Source: MWEH01 sp035409945
GTDB taxonomy: Bacteria; Bacillota; Clostridia; Christensenellales; DTU072
Direction: 5' to 3'
Assembly (NCBI GenBank): GCA_035409945.1
Contig: DAONQC010000003.1
Location: 124,001 to 188,000, forward strand
Length of the DNA: 64,000 bases
Part shown: one piece after another, positions 25,156 through 37,200 of the stretch
How positions within the stretch are numbered: the first letter of the stretch is position 1
Layout: each line of letters opens with the position of its first letter
The notes under the pieces: model-generated
Database searches by the model: none
Told to the model about the DNA's origin: nothing
The model's input: only the letters and a program-made list of their open reading frames with translations
Translations under genes and position numbers: made by a program

Positions 25156-27888
25156 CTAGCCTACGGTGTTGGGATCTTTTATATTTCTCACTGTATATCT
25201 TGGATATAACTTAATGCTAAATCTAAACTTGTCATCAGGATCAACTTCATACAGCAACTCTTCATCCACACACCAAGCATCAAACTCATACTCATTAGTT
25301 TGACTATAATGTCTCATTTTACCATCAATTAACTGCGAGTTTGCCTCAATGCCACGTAGGCGATCTTTCGTTAGTGATGGTTGTCTATCGTCGCCATCAT
25401 CATTTATTATTATCTCACCAATTTCCTGGCCTGACTCAAGAGTAACAATTTCAAACTCCTTATAGTCAGCAGAGATTACTTTATGATCTCTAATTTTCTG
25501 AATATCACTACTTGGGTAAGTCGGTGGCTCGCTAGTTTCTGGATTTGGGGTCCAGCCTTTACTACTGTCGTAATACTTGCTGAAGTTTTCTATTCTTCTA
25601 AAGTTTATTTCAACAGTTCCACTCATATGCCTTAACACATCTTCGTGCGCGTTTAGTAACCGTGAAAGAGCCCACTCAGTATCGTACACCTTTTCACAAT
25701 ATATTATTTCGCCTTCACCATGTTTAGTAGCATAATGGGCATGGCTTTTAGGATTATCATCGTATTTTAAATCTTGCTTAATTTGGCACTCATCTGGTGG
25801 AAGCGATGGGTCGTCTTGACACTCATACTTTTTCCTTATAAGTTTTTCTTCAAAATATACATCAACAGTATCATCAGTAGACTTCCTTTTCTTATCATAA
25901 TTTTCATAATCGACACTTAGTGTATCGTCAATATTACTAGTTACTCCTTTCCAGTTATTGTTTTTCGCTGATACCATTTGATCTGCAACATCGCTCTTAC
26001 TGTAATCACTGGTAATGTTTTTATACATAGCTACAGTTCTACCTAAATCTTCGATTTTTTCGCCTACAGCATTTACATGATATTTTTCAGGAGCAGGATT
26101 AGTTTGTTCTGCAAATGCATCAATGCCGTCCACTGGATATTCGAAGCCCTCAGTTGCAACTAACCTTTCTAGTTTCTTTCTTTGTATGACTTGTGTTTTC
26201 TTATTACTTTGCATTTCACTTAAATAATCAGCACTATATGACTTAATTTGATACTGTAAGGCGTAGATTAAATCAGAATCGGTTTTGCTCTTATGTTTTA
26301 ACATATATTGTTGAGTCTTTAATTGCTCTATCTGCATCCTAACTTTTTTGATTTGTTGATTTGCTTGTTTTTGCGTCTTTGAATCTAGACTCTTCCAATC
26401 TCTTGCAGCTTTATTATATCTTCTTACATTATCGTCATTTCCGCTATACTCATAATTAATGTCAGATAATTTTAATGTGGATGCTATTCCCACATTTAGC
26501 CCATCTAGAAGTTCGTCTGTGTATTTAGTTGTATCGTTTAATAGCGGATAACCTATTCCATCAGCAAAACCAACTCCAACATATATCTCTCTATCAAAAT
26601 CTTCTTGCCTAGTTTGAAATTCATATTGTGCCTTGTAATATGCTTTATAGAAATCTGCAGTATAACGATATGCTTCTTTATAAAACTTTCTGTCATAATC
26701 TCTAAACTTAAGCGCGTCATTATGATCTTCAAAATATTCTTTGTGACCTAATCTCAAATATTCTCTATAATCGGCATCATTTAGTACTTTATATTCATTT
26801 TTTTGATATTGGTATGTATAACCATATACTTCCATTACTTTATCCTTTTTAGTTGGTCTCCAAATTCCACCAACCACATCGGGCAGTGTAAGGTCAGCAA
26901 ATGCTAAAAAGTTAGACAACATACTATAATCAAAGATTTCATCTCTCATATAGTTTTTAAACTTATCAGAATTGATTTTTGTTTTTGTGGTCGTAGGCGA
27001 TCCAAGAGCTGGATTTGTTTCTACACTCTCATAAGCGGGAATCATAGTTTCTTCCACAACTTGTAGTTGATATGTCATATATTCCATCTGGAATCTCGAA
27101 AACATGTCACCTTTATCTTCAAATATTTTGAAAATTTCGCCATATATCTTACGTTTTTTTAGTTTAGCTAAATCTTCCCATTCATCTTCAGTTTTTCCAA
27201 ATGCAGTATCTCCATCTGGCGTATCTTTATAGTCTTTAAAGTTATCGCGTATGTCAGCTATTTCATCTAAATTTTCATAATCGAATATTGCACTTCCATT
27301 TCCAATTGTTAAAGGATATCTTCTATCATCAACATCTTGTCTGGGATCGCTATCACGTGGATCTTCATATGCTTTGTATGTATCATCATCTCTAGTTATG
27401 TATTCAACTAATTTAACCATTCTCGCTTGATCGATTCCAGCTAAAGACATTCTCTCTATAATTCTTGCAGCATCTGCATAACAGAAGATTTTTGTAACTG
27501 TAGTCGTCTTATCGTCTACCCATTCCTTGCCACCATTTTCAGGAGTAAACGTTACCTCCTTAAAATAAGGGGTATCAAAAGGATAATACTTATCATTTGA
27601 CCACTCCTCACCTTCTTCAACAAAGTCTACCCTCGACTCAGTTTGTTTATTCGCTATTTTCTGCGTTTCGGCTGCTTGAACTTCTGTGCCATATGTCGCC
27701 TTTGGAACATTTAAATAACTTTCCGCACCATAATTAATCAAATTAGGCAACGGTTTTATTATCTCTCTTACCCGATTATTGTCATTTGGTCCATTTGGTT
27801 GCGGATTACAACCTGAAACAAATATAGCAAGTACAAGCACTCCTACTACAATAGCTAAGATTAATGACAAAATTACTTTCTTTTTCAT
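25156..27888 (-). CDS. Large secreted lipoprotein of unknown function
   Basis: This 910-residue protein starts MKKKVILSLILAIVVG, a lipoprotein signal peptide ending in the lipobox VSGC, so it should be anchored by lipid to the outer face of the membrane. The rest is very polar, rich in Tyr, Asp, Lys and Glu. A likely coiled coil at about 486-575 (KKVRMQIEQLKTQQ and around) is the clearest feature. Near the C-terminus YEFDAWCVDEELLYEV... SIKLYPRY resembles the InlB-type B-repeats of the neighbouring giant lipoprotein. No catalytic motif was recognised. The ATG at 27888 (AAAGGAG seven bases upstream) is chosen over an in-frame TTG at 27894. It lies downstream of the 3656-residue lipoprotein on the same strand. 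Confidence 0.8.
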   Translation of the reverse strand: MKKKVILSLILAIVVGVLVLAIFVSGCNPQPNGPNDNNRVREIIKPLPNLINYGAESYLNVPKATYGTEVQAAETQKIANKQTESRVDFVEEGEEWSNDKYYPFDTPYFKEVTFTPENGGKEWVDDKTTTVTKIFCYADAARIIERMSLAGIDQARMVKLVEYITRDDDTYKAYEDPRDSDPRQDVDDRRYPLTIGNGSAIFDYENLDEIADIRDNFKDYKDTPDGDTAFGKTEDEWEDLAKLKKRKIYGEIFKIFEDKGDMFSRFQMEYMTYQLQVVEETMIPAYESVETNPALGSPTTTKTKINSDKFKNYMRDEIFDYSMLSNFLAFADLTLPDVVGGIWRPTKKDKVMEVYGYTYQYQKNEYKVLNDADYREYLRLGHKEYFEDHNDALKFRDYDRKFYKEAYRYTADFYKAYYKAQYEFQTRQEDFDREIYVGVGFADGIGYPLLNDTTKYTDELLDGLNVGIASTLKLSDINYEYSGNDDNVRRYNKAARDWKSLDSKTQKQANQQIKKVRMQIEQLKTQQYMLKHKSKTDSDLIYALQYQIKSYSADYLSEMQSNKKTQVIQRKKLERLVATEGFEYPVDGIDAFAEQTNPAPEKYHVNAVGEKIEDLGRTVAMYKNITSDYSKSDVADQMVSAKNNNWKGVTSNIDDTLSVDYENYDKKRKSTDDTVDVYFEEKLIRKKYECQDDPSLPPDECQIKQDLKYDDNPKSHAHYATKHGEGEIIYCEKVYDTEWALSRLLNAHEDVLRHMSGTVEINFRRIENFSKYYDSSKGWTPNPETSEPPTYPSSDIQKIRDHKVISADYKEFEIVTLESGQEIGEIIINDDGDDRQPSLTKDRLRGIEANSQLIDGKMRHYSQTNEYEFDAWCVDEELLYEVDPDDKFRFSIKLYPRYTVRNIKDPNTVG

Positions 27889-28204
27889 TTTCAATCTCCT
27901 TTACTCGTAAACATTAAAAAGACTTTTGTTGGTTATTTTATTTTATAATATGTATTTTTTCTCCATTACCTTGTTTAAGGTAATCATACATAGTTATCCT
28001 TCAATTTAATTATACCATAATAACCATATGGAGTAATTATTTTTTATTTAAACCCATTTATGAACTATTTACGGTTCTATTGCTACGACCATTATATAAA
28101 CACATCATTTTTAAGGAGCATGTGCATCATATTGTGTTTATAATGGCAATATAAGTAAGTATCTTCACTCTCTCACTTCGCTAGATTCTATTATTCATAA
28201 GCAT
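27889..28204. other. Gap between the two lipoprotein genes, with a dyad
   Basis: A perfect inverted repeat ATTACCTT-GTTT-AAGGTAAT lies at 27965-27984, without a T tract on either side, so it may be an operator or RNA element rather than a terminator. The part from about 28066 is a diverged copy of the giant gene's 3' end (separate entry). No gene is seen. Confidence 0.5.
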
Positions 28205-28290
28205 TTATGGTTCTGGCGCTACCATCATAATATTAGCATATCGTCTCCAAGAGTCATGTGTACTATATATACTTAATGCAGTGCTATCAG
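28066..28290 (-). repeat. Diverged tandem copy (offset about 136 bp) of the giant lipoprotein gene's 3' end
   Basis: The segment from 28068 (tttacggttctattgctacg) matches the gene end from 28204 (tttatggttctggcgctacc) with similarity for about 80 bases. The downstream copy has lost the reading frame. Confidence 0.7.
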
Positions 28291-31200
28291 GAACATATAT
28301 GGCTGTTACACCTGATAATGTATCTGCTGACCCTAACGTACAAGGAGTTTGACTTAGGAGCGTCAGTGTTTGAACGCCACTGCCGTAAAATGCATTCATT
28401 CCAATGTGAGTAACTTCTGCTGGTACCGTGTATGAAGTTGCCATTCCTTTGAAGAACAATAAATTACCACCTACTATGTATGCATCATTATTATCTAAAG
28501 CAGCATACCAAGGCGTCCCTGCAAATGCATCTATGCCAACTGCTTTTACATACCCTGTAAGAATTACAGTATTTAACGAGGTGCAATTCTTAAACAGCTC
28601 GCTTGGTATTACAATATTGTTTATTACTGATGAGAAATCCACACTAGTAATAGAGGTGTTGTTGTAGAATGCGTGTTTAGCGATATATGTAGTTGTTGAT
28701 GGTAAGACAACTTCAATATCCGTTGCAATATATGCTAAAAGCTTGCCTCCTTCTAACATAATAAACTTTGCGTCTTCATGGTTTAAAGAGTAATTAATTA
28801 ACCAAGGCGTTAAAGCAAAAGAACTAGCGCTCAAATCTTGTAATGAATTATTCAAAGTAACATTTGCTAGCATCGTACATCCTGAGAACTCCCCATCCAC
28901 AAGCGTTTCTATACTTGTCTGACTTAAGTCTAAACTAACAATTTGCGTATTATTTTGGAATACGTATGGATATATACCAGTTATTCCTGAAGGAAGAACT
29001 ACATTTGTTAAATCAGCTAGTTGAGAGGCAAATATCTTATTATTGTATTTGGGATAGTTTCCAAGGGTTCTAATCCAAGGAGTTCCGTAAAACGCATTTT
29101 TACCAATATATGGGTTTCTAGGTAAACTCACCGTTCCAAGCGATGTACAACCAGAAAATGAATTTTCAGGAATTACAAACTCGTTTTGAGATGTGTTACT
29201 GAAGTTCACTGAAACAATTGCCTTGTTGTTAGTAAAGATACCTTTGGCCATACTTGTAATGGTGTTTGGAATAGATATTGTGGTACTTGAGCCAATATAC
29301 ATAAGCAGTTTGTTGTTTATTGATACGTATAGTGTAGATAATGAACTTATCCAAGGTGTATTAGCAAAAGCTTTCTTCCCCACTTCATCTATATATTCTA
29401 CTAATGCTACATTTGCTAACTGTCTGCTCGATAAAAATGCCTCTTTTTCTATAATTATCGGATCATTTCTATCTTCAAAAGATAAACTTACTACTGATGA
29501 ACCTTTAAACGCACCAGCTAAAATTCTAGTTACATTCGCAGGAATGATTAAATCTTCAATTTCGCCTTTATATCCTACTAACATGTGGTTAATAATTAAT
29601 AACGAATTATCTTGTAAGTCAGCATAATATTTCGTATTAGAAAAAGTGTTAGTTCCTAAATGACTAATAAAGCTTGAGTTAACAATACTATCGAGATTAG
29701 TACAACCATAGAATGCAAAATCTGCTAATATTACATTACTGTTATCAAACTGTAGTGTAGTAATTAAGGTATTATTTTTGAATACATAATCTGGTATATA
29801 TTCAACATTTGATGGAATGGTTACAGTTGTGGTAGTTAATTTACAAGCTACTAGTATACCGTTTACCACTACATAAACATCACCTTCCGCTGAAAGTTGA
29901 TTATTTAACCAAGGAGTACCATAAAATGCATTAGCGCCTATCTCTTTTATTTTCGAATTAAATGTGATATTAGCTAGCGAACTTGCTCCTTTGAATACAT
30001 TTTCTGGAAGGGTGGAGATTTGGCTTTGTGACAAATCTATAGACACAATGCTAGTATTATTCTCAAACACATTGGCTGCTATGCTCTTTATTCCAGAATT
30101 AAGCACCACACTCGTATTCGTGCCATTATATTTGATAAGGTTTCCGTTTCCAACTATAACAAATTCAGTCATATTGTTTGTAAACCACGGCGTTCCTTCA
30201 AATGCGTAGGATCCTATTGTAACACCAGAGCTTAAGGATACATTGGAAAGAGCAGTACAACCATAGAAAGCATTGTTAGGAATATGTATAGCTTTATTAA
30301 TGTTGATACTCGTGAGATTTCTATTCCCTCTAAACGTATATTCGCAAATTTCCGTAGTTTTATCTGGAATCGTTACTTGAGTATTGGTTCCCACATATGT
30401 TAGTAACCTGTATATACTCTCATAAGTGTCTTCATATACTATGAAGCCACCACCAACTACCTGATTATTCAGCCAAATAGTTCCAGTAAATGCTTCTTTA
30501 TCTACGTATTTTATACTTTCAGAAAGTTTTACATTTGATAAGCTCGTACATTCTGCAAATGAACCAGCTTCTATCCGTGTAAGAAGAGAATACTTATTAA
30601 TTTCTAATGATGTAATATTCTTGTTACCTGCAAACACATACGGATATATTGTCTTTACTTCTTGAGGAATCACAATACTTGTAGAATCACCATTGTATGC
30701 TATCAATAGTCCATTAATGATTACCAAGTCTGTTTGTGCATTAAGCCAAGCGGTGTCCTTAAATGCATCTTGACCAATACTTGTAACAGTCTTTGGTATA
30801 TTAACAATTTCTAATAGAGACGAACATCCCGAAAATGCTGCGACTGGGATTATATCTATTTTGGAAGCTTCATCAAATTCAACTCTTGTAATATCAACAT
30901 TACCTCTAAGTGCATCTGTGCTTATAGAAGTTATATTTCTGTTTATGTATACATTACTACTTAAGCCCTTATACTTGATTAATATACCAGATAGTGTATT
31001 TCCACCCGTAGTGACATAGTCATTTTGAACATTGTTTAACCACTTTGTACCTGTTACTGCATCTCTGCCTATTGATTTTATGTTGCCGTGCCAATTTATA
31101 TTTTCAACAGAATACCAATTTTTCGCGTACTCGCTAACAATTGCAGTCGTATTAATATCAAAAGATAATGTCACAATATTGGGTAAAACCTTGTCTTTTC

Positions 31201-34200
31201 CGATTAAGTCTTTAAGAGCAGTTGCTCCATTAGATGTAAATGTAGTCACTGAACTCTTGGATAAGAGATTATACATATCTTTTTGTGGTATTCGAGCACT
31301 TGGTTGTAATATGATTCCCGCAGGTATGTTTGGTGAGCCTGAATCATATAAAGCACCATCTGTAATAGAATAAATGTCTGGAGTAATTTCAAATGATAAT
31401 GTCGGGCTTTGCTTATAGATAACTTTTTTACCATCTAAGCGCATAAAGTGAGTAGCCGTATTTTCAAATACAGTACCTTTAAACGCATCTTTCCCAACAG
31501 ACTGAAGGTGTGGTGTTTTAGCCAAGCTTGAGCTCAAAGGAACAGTGCTTAATGATGTGCACCCCTCAAATGCTAAGTCCCCTATATGTGCTAATAAAGA
31601 TGCCTCCGCACCCCAAGAGATATTTGCAAGTGAAGTTAGTCCCCTAAACGCCTCTGAGGCAATTATTTTTATATCTGCTGGTAAATTAATAACTGTAACA
31701 CCTGCATCACCTAAGTACTTAACAACAGTCCTTCCTTGCACCTGTGGTCCTGATAGTATTAAAAGCCCATCAGCGCTTACAGTAAACTTTGTCCCCTCAA
31801 ACGCGGACTGAGCTACATTTCTTAAAGAATTTGGAGAATTAAATTCGTTTAAGTGAGTGCATCCTTTAAATGCATACTCTAGTATGGTAGTAGCTTTACT
31901 ATCTACAGTAAACCTAATACTCGTAACACCTAGACTGCTTGACCAGTCCCAATCTCCCGTTCCTTCGTTTTTAGTTGCAGTACTAAATGCACCTGTATTT
32001 ATGATTTCTACATCCCCTGGAATTACCACACTCGTAGCATTTCCTTTATATTTATATAAAATCTTATCGCCCACAACGAGCATATCTTTTCCGTATCTTG
32101 CGCTATCATAATTGGCAAACCAATAGGTAGTTTCAAATGCATTCACTCCTATTCTTTCTACACTCTTTGGTACGCTAATTTGACTAATATTAGCCCAGCC
32201 TTGTAATAACTCTTCAGCTACTTCTATTGCCCCATCTAGAATGCCCACTGCGGTTAAACAATCTGGTCTATAGTTATGAGGACCTTCGCCTGTCAAAACT
32301 ATTTCAAGTAAACTATCAAGCTTTACATTACCTAGGTAGTTAATAGTAGTAATACCCTCGTTGCGAATTATGTCTGTTAGTTCTTTACCTGTTATTTTGC
32401 GCTCCGCTAAATTGTTAGTCTTTTTCACAGTTATTGTTCTTGCTTCACTTAAATTAGAAAAACTATATTGTGTTACCGAATCGTCTAAATTTATGGTAAA
32501 TGCGTTAACTGTAGACATTAAAACATTATTAGCTAAGTCAGTAATTATGTAAGTGGTTGGCCCATTTTTAATTTCTTCTGGAATTACAACATTTTTAGTT
32601 TCAGTTACAGATACTACTGGACATCCGGTATAATCAAATGTATCTTTTTGATAACTTGGTGTGTCATTAGGTATTTGATATGATATAGTGACATCACGAT
32701 ACCAATGCAATTTTGACTTGTCGATACCACTTCCCGAATCTATTAGATAAATTTGACTTCTAACATCTAAAATCACATTGCCTGTGGCATCCTTTCTCAT
32801 GGCTCTACTTACTTCTTTTTCAATAAGTGGGACATTTGGCTCAACCTTAGTAGCAGTGACATATGAACTCCAATCAGGAGCTGCGTTAACTAACCCTTGT
32901 ACAGTGGAATTCTTTACAAAGATTTCCTTCCCGTTATCCATTGTAAAACTATCATTTCGTACTGTTGGGATAGGATTTTCATGTGCTAAAAATATCTTAA
33001 CTAGGTTAGTAGCTCCGTTAAAAGCTAAGCTTTCAATTTTTGTAACACTAGATGGGATATATACGATTTCAATTTGCTGATTATTTTTAAACACACTATG
33101 TCCAACTGTTTTTACTGCAGATGGCAATCTTAGTACACTGTCTGCGCCTTTATAATCTACGAGCATTCCGTCTAGCACTAGAATAAAATCCTCGTCTAGA
33201 TTGTTCATCCATCCCGTCCCATTAAATGCATTATCTTTAATGGTTGTGATGCCTATATTCAAATTTCCAATAGCTTCTGTAGAAAGATTGTTTTCCAACG
33301 GGGTTATTATAGTTTCATCAGCTACTTCACTTAAAATATTGATATGTTCAACTCCAACGCAACCGTCTAAAAACTGGGTTTCTATAGTTTCTTGCCCTGC
33401 TAAAATATTCACCGTTTTAATTTGCATTGGTAGTATATTACCAGCCAGTATGTATTTCATACTGTATACTGACGCAGTATTTAATACTGAAAGCTGGCTA
33501 TTAGCAGTCATAAGCGACCGTAGTATACCTCCGTCAATAGAAACGGCAGCCTGGTTTAGTGCGTTAATTGATAACTGTTCTAGCTTAGTAACACCTGCAA
33601 AGGAGTGAGATTTAACAGACACATTTAATCGCAAAGTTAGTTTTGTCGTCTTCCTAGAAAATGCATTATTAGCAATTTCGGTCACGCCCATACTACTAAG
33701 GCTCTCTGGAACTATACACTCTACTCCATCTTCACAGCTCTTTATTATTTTTATTCCAGTTACGCTACCATCTGAATAAACCCATTTAGCCTTATTATTC
33801 TCCCCGTAATTAATAGCTAGTCCTGTAACATAATTAACACTAATACCTTTAGAATATTGCAAATCCTCATATTTATTCCTATCAACACCTTCTAAACCAT
33901 CATCAACATATAACTCAATACCAGGGATAGATACACCTCCCTGTTGTCTTCTTAAAGTATTACTTATAAAATCAGCACCAAGAAAAGGAGAAGAAGTGCC
34001 AAATATTACTAATGTTCCAAGTTTGGTCGAATTTTCAAAAGCGTAGTTTTCTATTCGTTCAATTACACTTGGTAGCACAACTGCTTCTAGCGAGTCACAA
34101 TTACTAAACGCCCTAACTCCTACGAACTTCCAATTGGAATTTGCTATATCTTCTGGAATTACATGAGTTATGTGCGTATTTCCATAAAACGCTCTATCCA

Positions 34201-37200
34201 TGACTCTTTTTACGGTAGTGGGAATCATAACAACAGTTGATGAAGCTGTACTCTGCTTGTACGTATAAACGATGCCATCGCCTATGATAACCAAACCGCT
34301 GGGTTGGTTAGCCAGCCATTTCGTACCTGTGAAAGAATCTTGACCTATACTAGTCATAGTAGATGGTAGTCCAGAAACCATATTGCTCGGATTACCAGCT
34401 TCAGACTTATAAAAATTAGCTAAATTTTGTGCGCCATAAAATGCACTTTTGCCAATAATATTAAGTGTATTTCCTAAATTTGAGTGGGATTTAATGTAAA
34501 CCCTCTTGAGAGAGAGTGCGCCACTAAATGCATTATCTTTAATTTCTCTTATGCTAGTATCAAACCTAACCTCTTCTATATACCTACAATTTCTGAACAT
34601 TCCCTCTGCTATATAATCGTATTGTTCAATAATTTCTACTTCCTTTAAGTTGGTTGGTGGCTCTCCTCCAAAGAGTTCATAGAGGGTTTTATTTGATGTA
34701 ACAGTAAGTTTCTTTAATGTATTTCCCGCTTTTCTATATACATAAGCCAAATCAAAATTGCTTGTAGGAATTGTTTCTAATATTTTCAAGGTAATGTTTT
34801 CTAATAAAACAGCTTGAGAAAATGCATCTTGTTCAAAAGATACCGTAGATTCAAAACTCACTTGTCTAACCCTGGCGTCAAATGCATAATTTAATATCCG
34901 AGTAACATTTTTTGCATTCCCTACACCAGGTATATATAAACTAGAGGGTATATTTACTATCGCATTATCACCAAGATACTGTATTAATTGCACTCCTGCT
35001 GTCCCATCTAACTTGAAAGACCACAAATGATCTATAGATATGTTTTGTATGTCAATAATTTTACCTTCTTCGTAATATGCTCTCCAATTAGCATTTGCGC
35101 TAGTAGTGCCATATTTAGCTGGGTTTTTGACATATATTTTTAGACCATTATAAGTTTCGTCATTCCTATAAAATACATTAGAGCCTAAATTGATAGGATT
35201 CTCACCATTAAAGTATGCATATATTAGTTTTTTGCAATTACCAAATGCAAAATCTTCTACATCTCTAACACTCGCAGGTATATTTACACTAAGCAGTGAA
35301 GAGCAACCATAAAATGCCTTTTCACCTATTCTTGTCAATGTATTAGGTAAAACAATACTTGTTAAAGAAGTGTTATCTATAAAGGCAAAAGATTCTATTG
35401 ATTCAAGTTGAGTCCCTTCTTTGAATGTAACACTAACTAAACTCGTACATCCTTCAAAAGCATTACTTGATATTGTTCTAACGGATGCTGGTATTGCTAT
35501 TGTCTCTAGTTTGGTACATTGTTTGAAGGCGTCGGGTGCAATTTGATACAAGGTGTTTGGCAAACTAATACTGACTACTTTACTAGCCAAAACGGGATTG
35601 CTATATACTGCAGCATTACCAATACCTACCACTGGTTTTCCATCATAATAGTTCGGGATCACTATTGAGGTGATTTCGCTAGAGACATTAACCATACTAG
35701 AAACGATATATCCTGTACCATCTTGGTTAAGAATGTATTCTATTCCCGAAGTCGCACCAGCCGTGACGCTCTCCCATCTTGCAAACACAGTATAGCTAGA
35801 AGTCAAGGGACGATACGCTCCCCCTCCTACGGTACTGTTTGGATCGGTGTTCTTTACATCCCATCTATTTGTAAGCTCTGCTTCTTCATACCACCCTAAG
35901 AAAACAAAATTTGCTCTCTCTGGTTGTGGTTTTGGAATAACAGGTATGGAGTTATGTTTTGCGGTATATGCATTTGGTTTGTTTGTTACCGGATCAGTGG
36001 TATTAACATTGAATGTAACCGTATAATTGTTAATTGTATATCTTGCCTCAAAATCCGATGCTTCTCCATAGACATAAAATAGATTACCTGGGAACGCTAT
36101 TGATTTCACATCTCCAGATATGGCCGAATCTATCCACCCGTGCTCTGCATCCATCCTTACTCTGGTGTTATACAACATCCAACCATCTTGGCCTAATCCA
36201 TTATTTTCATTACCGCCCCTATAAATCTGATCTTTAAATATGATCAAATTTCCACTGTTATTATCGAAGTAGTGGATGCCTGTTCCAGTGTACGCTTCAT
36301 TCGTCAGTACCCAGTATTTTTGATTACCCACTGTCGTACGGTCAATATTAAATCTTGTTGTACGCCAACCGTCAAATTTATGACCAGTTCTGATAGGATC
36401 AATAATTTCAACTGACTCTATTCCAAATGATACATATTTATTGAACTCATCACTTTTATTTATATTGGGTAGTTTTTCATCACCGCTGTATAAATTGGTA
36501 ATCGCAATTTCGTATGTATTTTTTTCAAAATGCGGTTTTAGTAATATGTCTTCTTTTACCTCACTTGCGCTTGGTGGCGGAGGATTTGGATGTGGGTGTG
36601 GATTCACACGATACACATCCCATCCAGTAAAGGTATGCCCTTCTTTATATGGAATAGATACACCTGAATTATTAAACAGCACCTCGGCGTTTTTGCCATA
36701 TTCCACATGTTCCAGTTCATATATTATGGTACTATTGTCTTTATCATACCACTTGACCTTAAAGGTCTTATACTTGAACTTGACAACAAATGTTTTATTT
36801 TCAGTTACTTCTTGATTTAACTGATTTTCAGGCTCCCAACCTAAAAATATTTTACCTACTCCATCTAAATTTTGTTCAGCTGTGTTATCTGGAGTAGCTA
36901 CTTCTTGCCCCGGATTAACTACTGGTGGTCTAACAATCTTTTTGCCATGCGCTACACTTAACACTATATTCTCAACTTGAGAATCTATGTTGAATATTAT
37001 GTCGTAAACTTTGATTGTATACTTGGGCTTTATGACGTAATTTTTATTTATTGGATTGATGTTCCAATATGCCATCGACACGCTCGTTTCACTATACGAA
37101 CCGCTTTCATAAATATACCACGCACCCGTATAGCCTACCTTTTCAGGTACGGCTGGCATATTACCAAGCTTTTTACCTTCCACCACGGGATACTCGGCAA

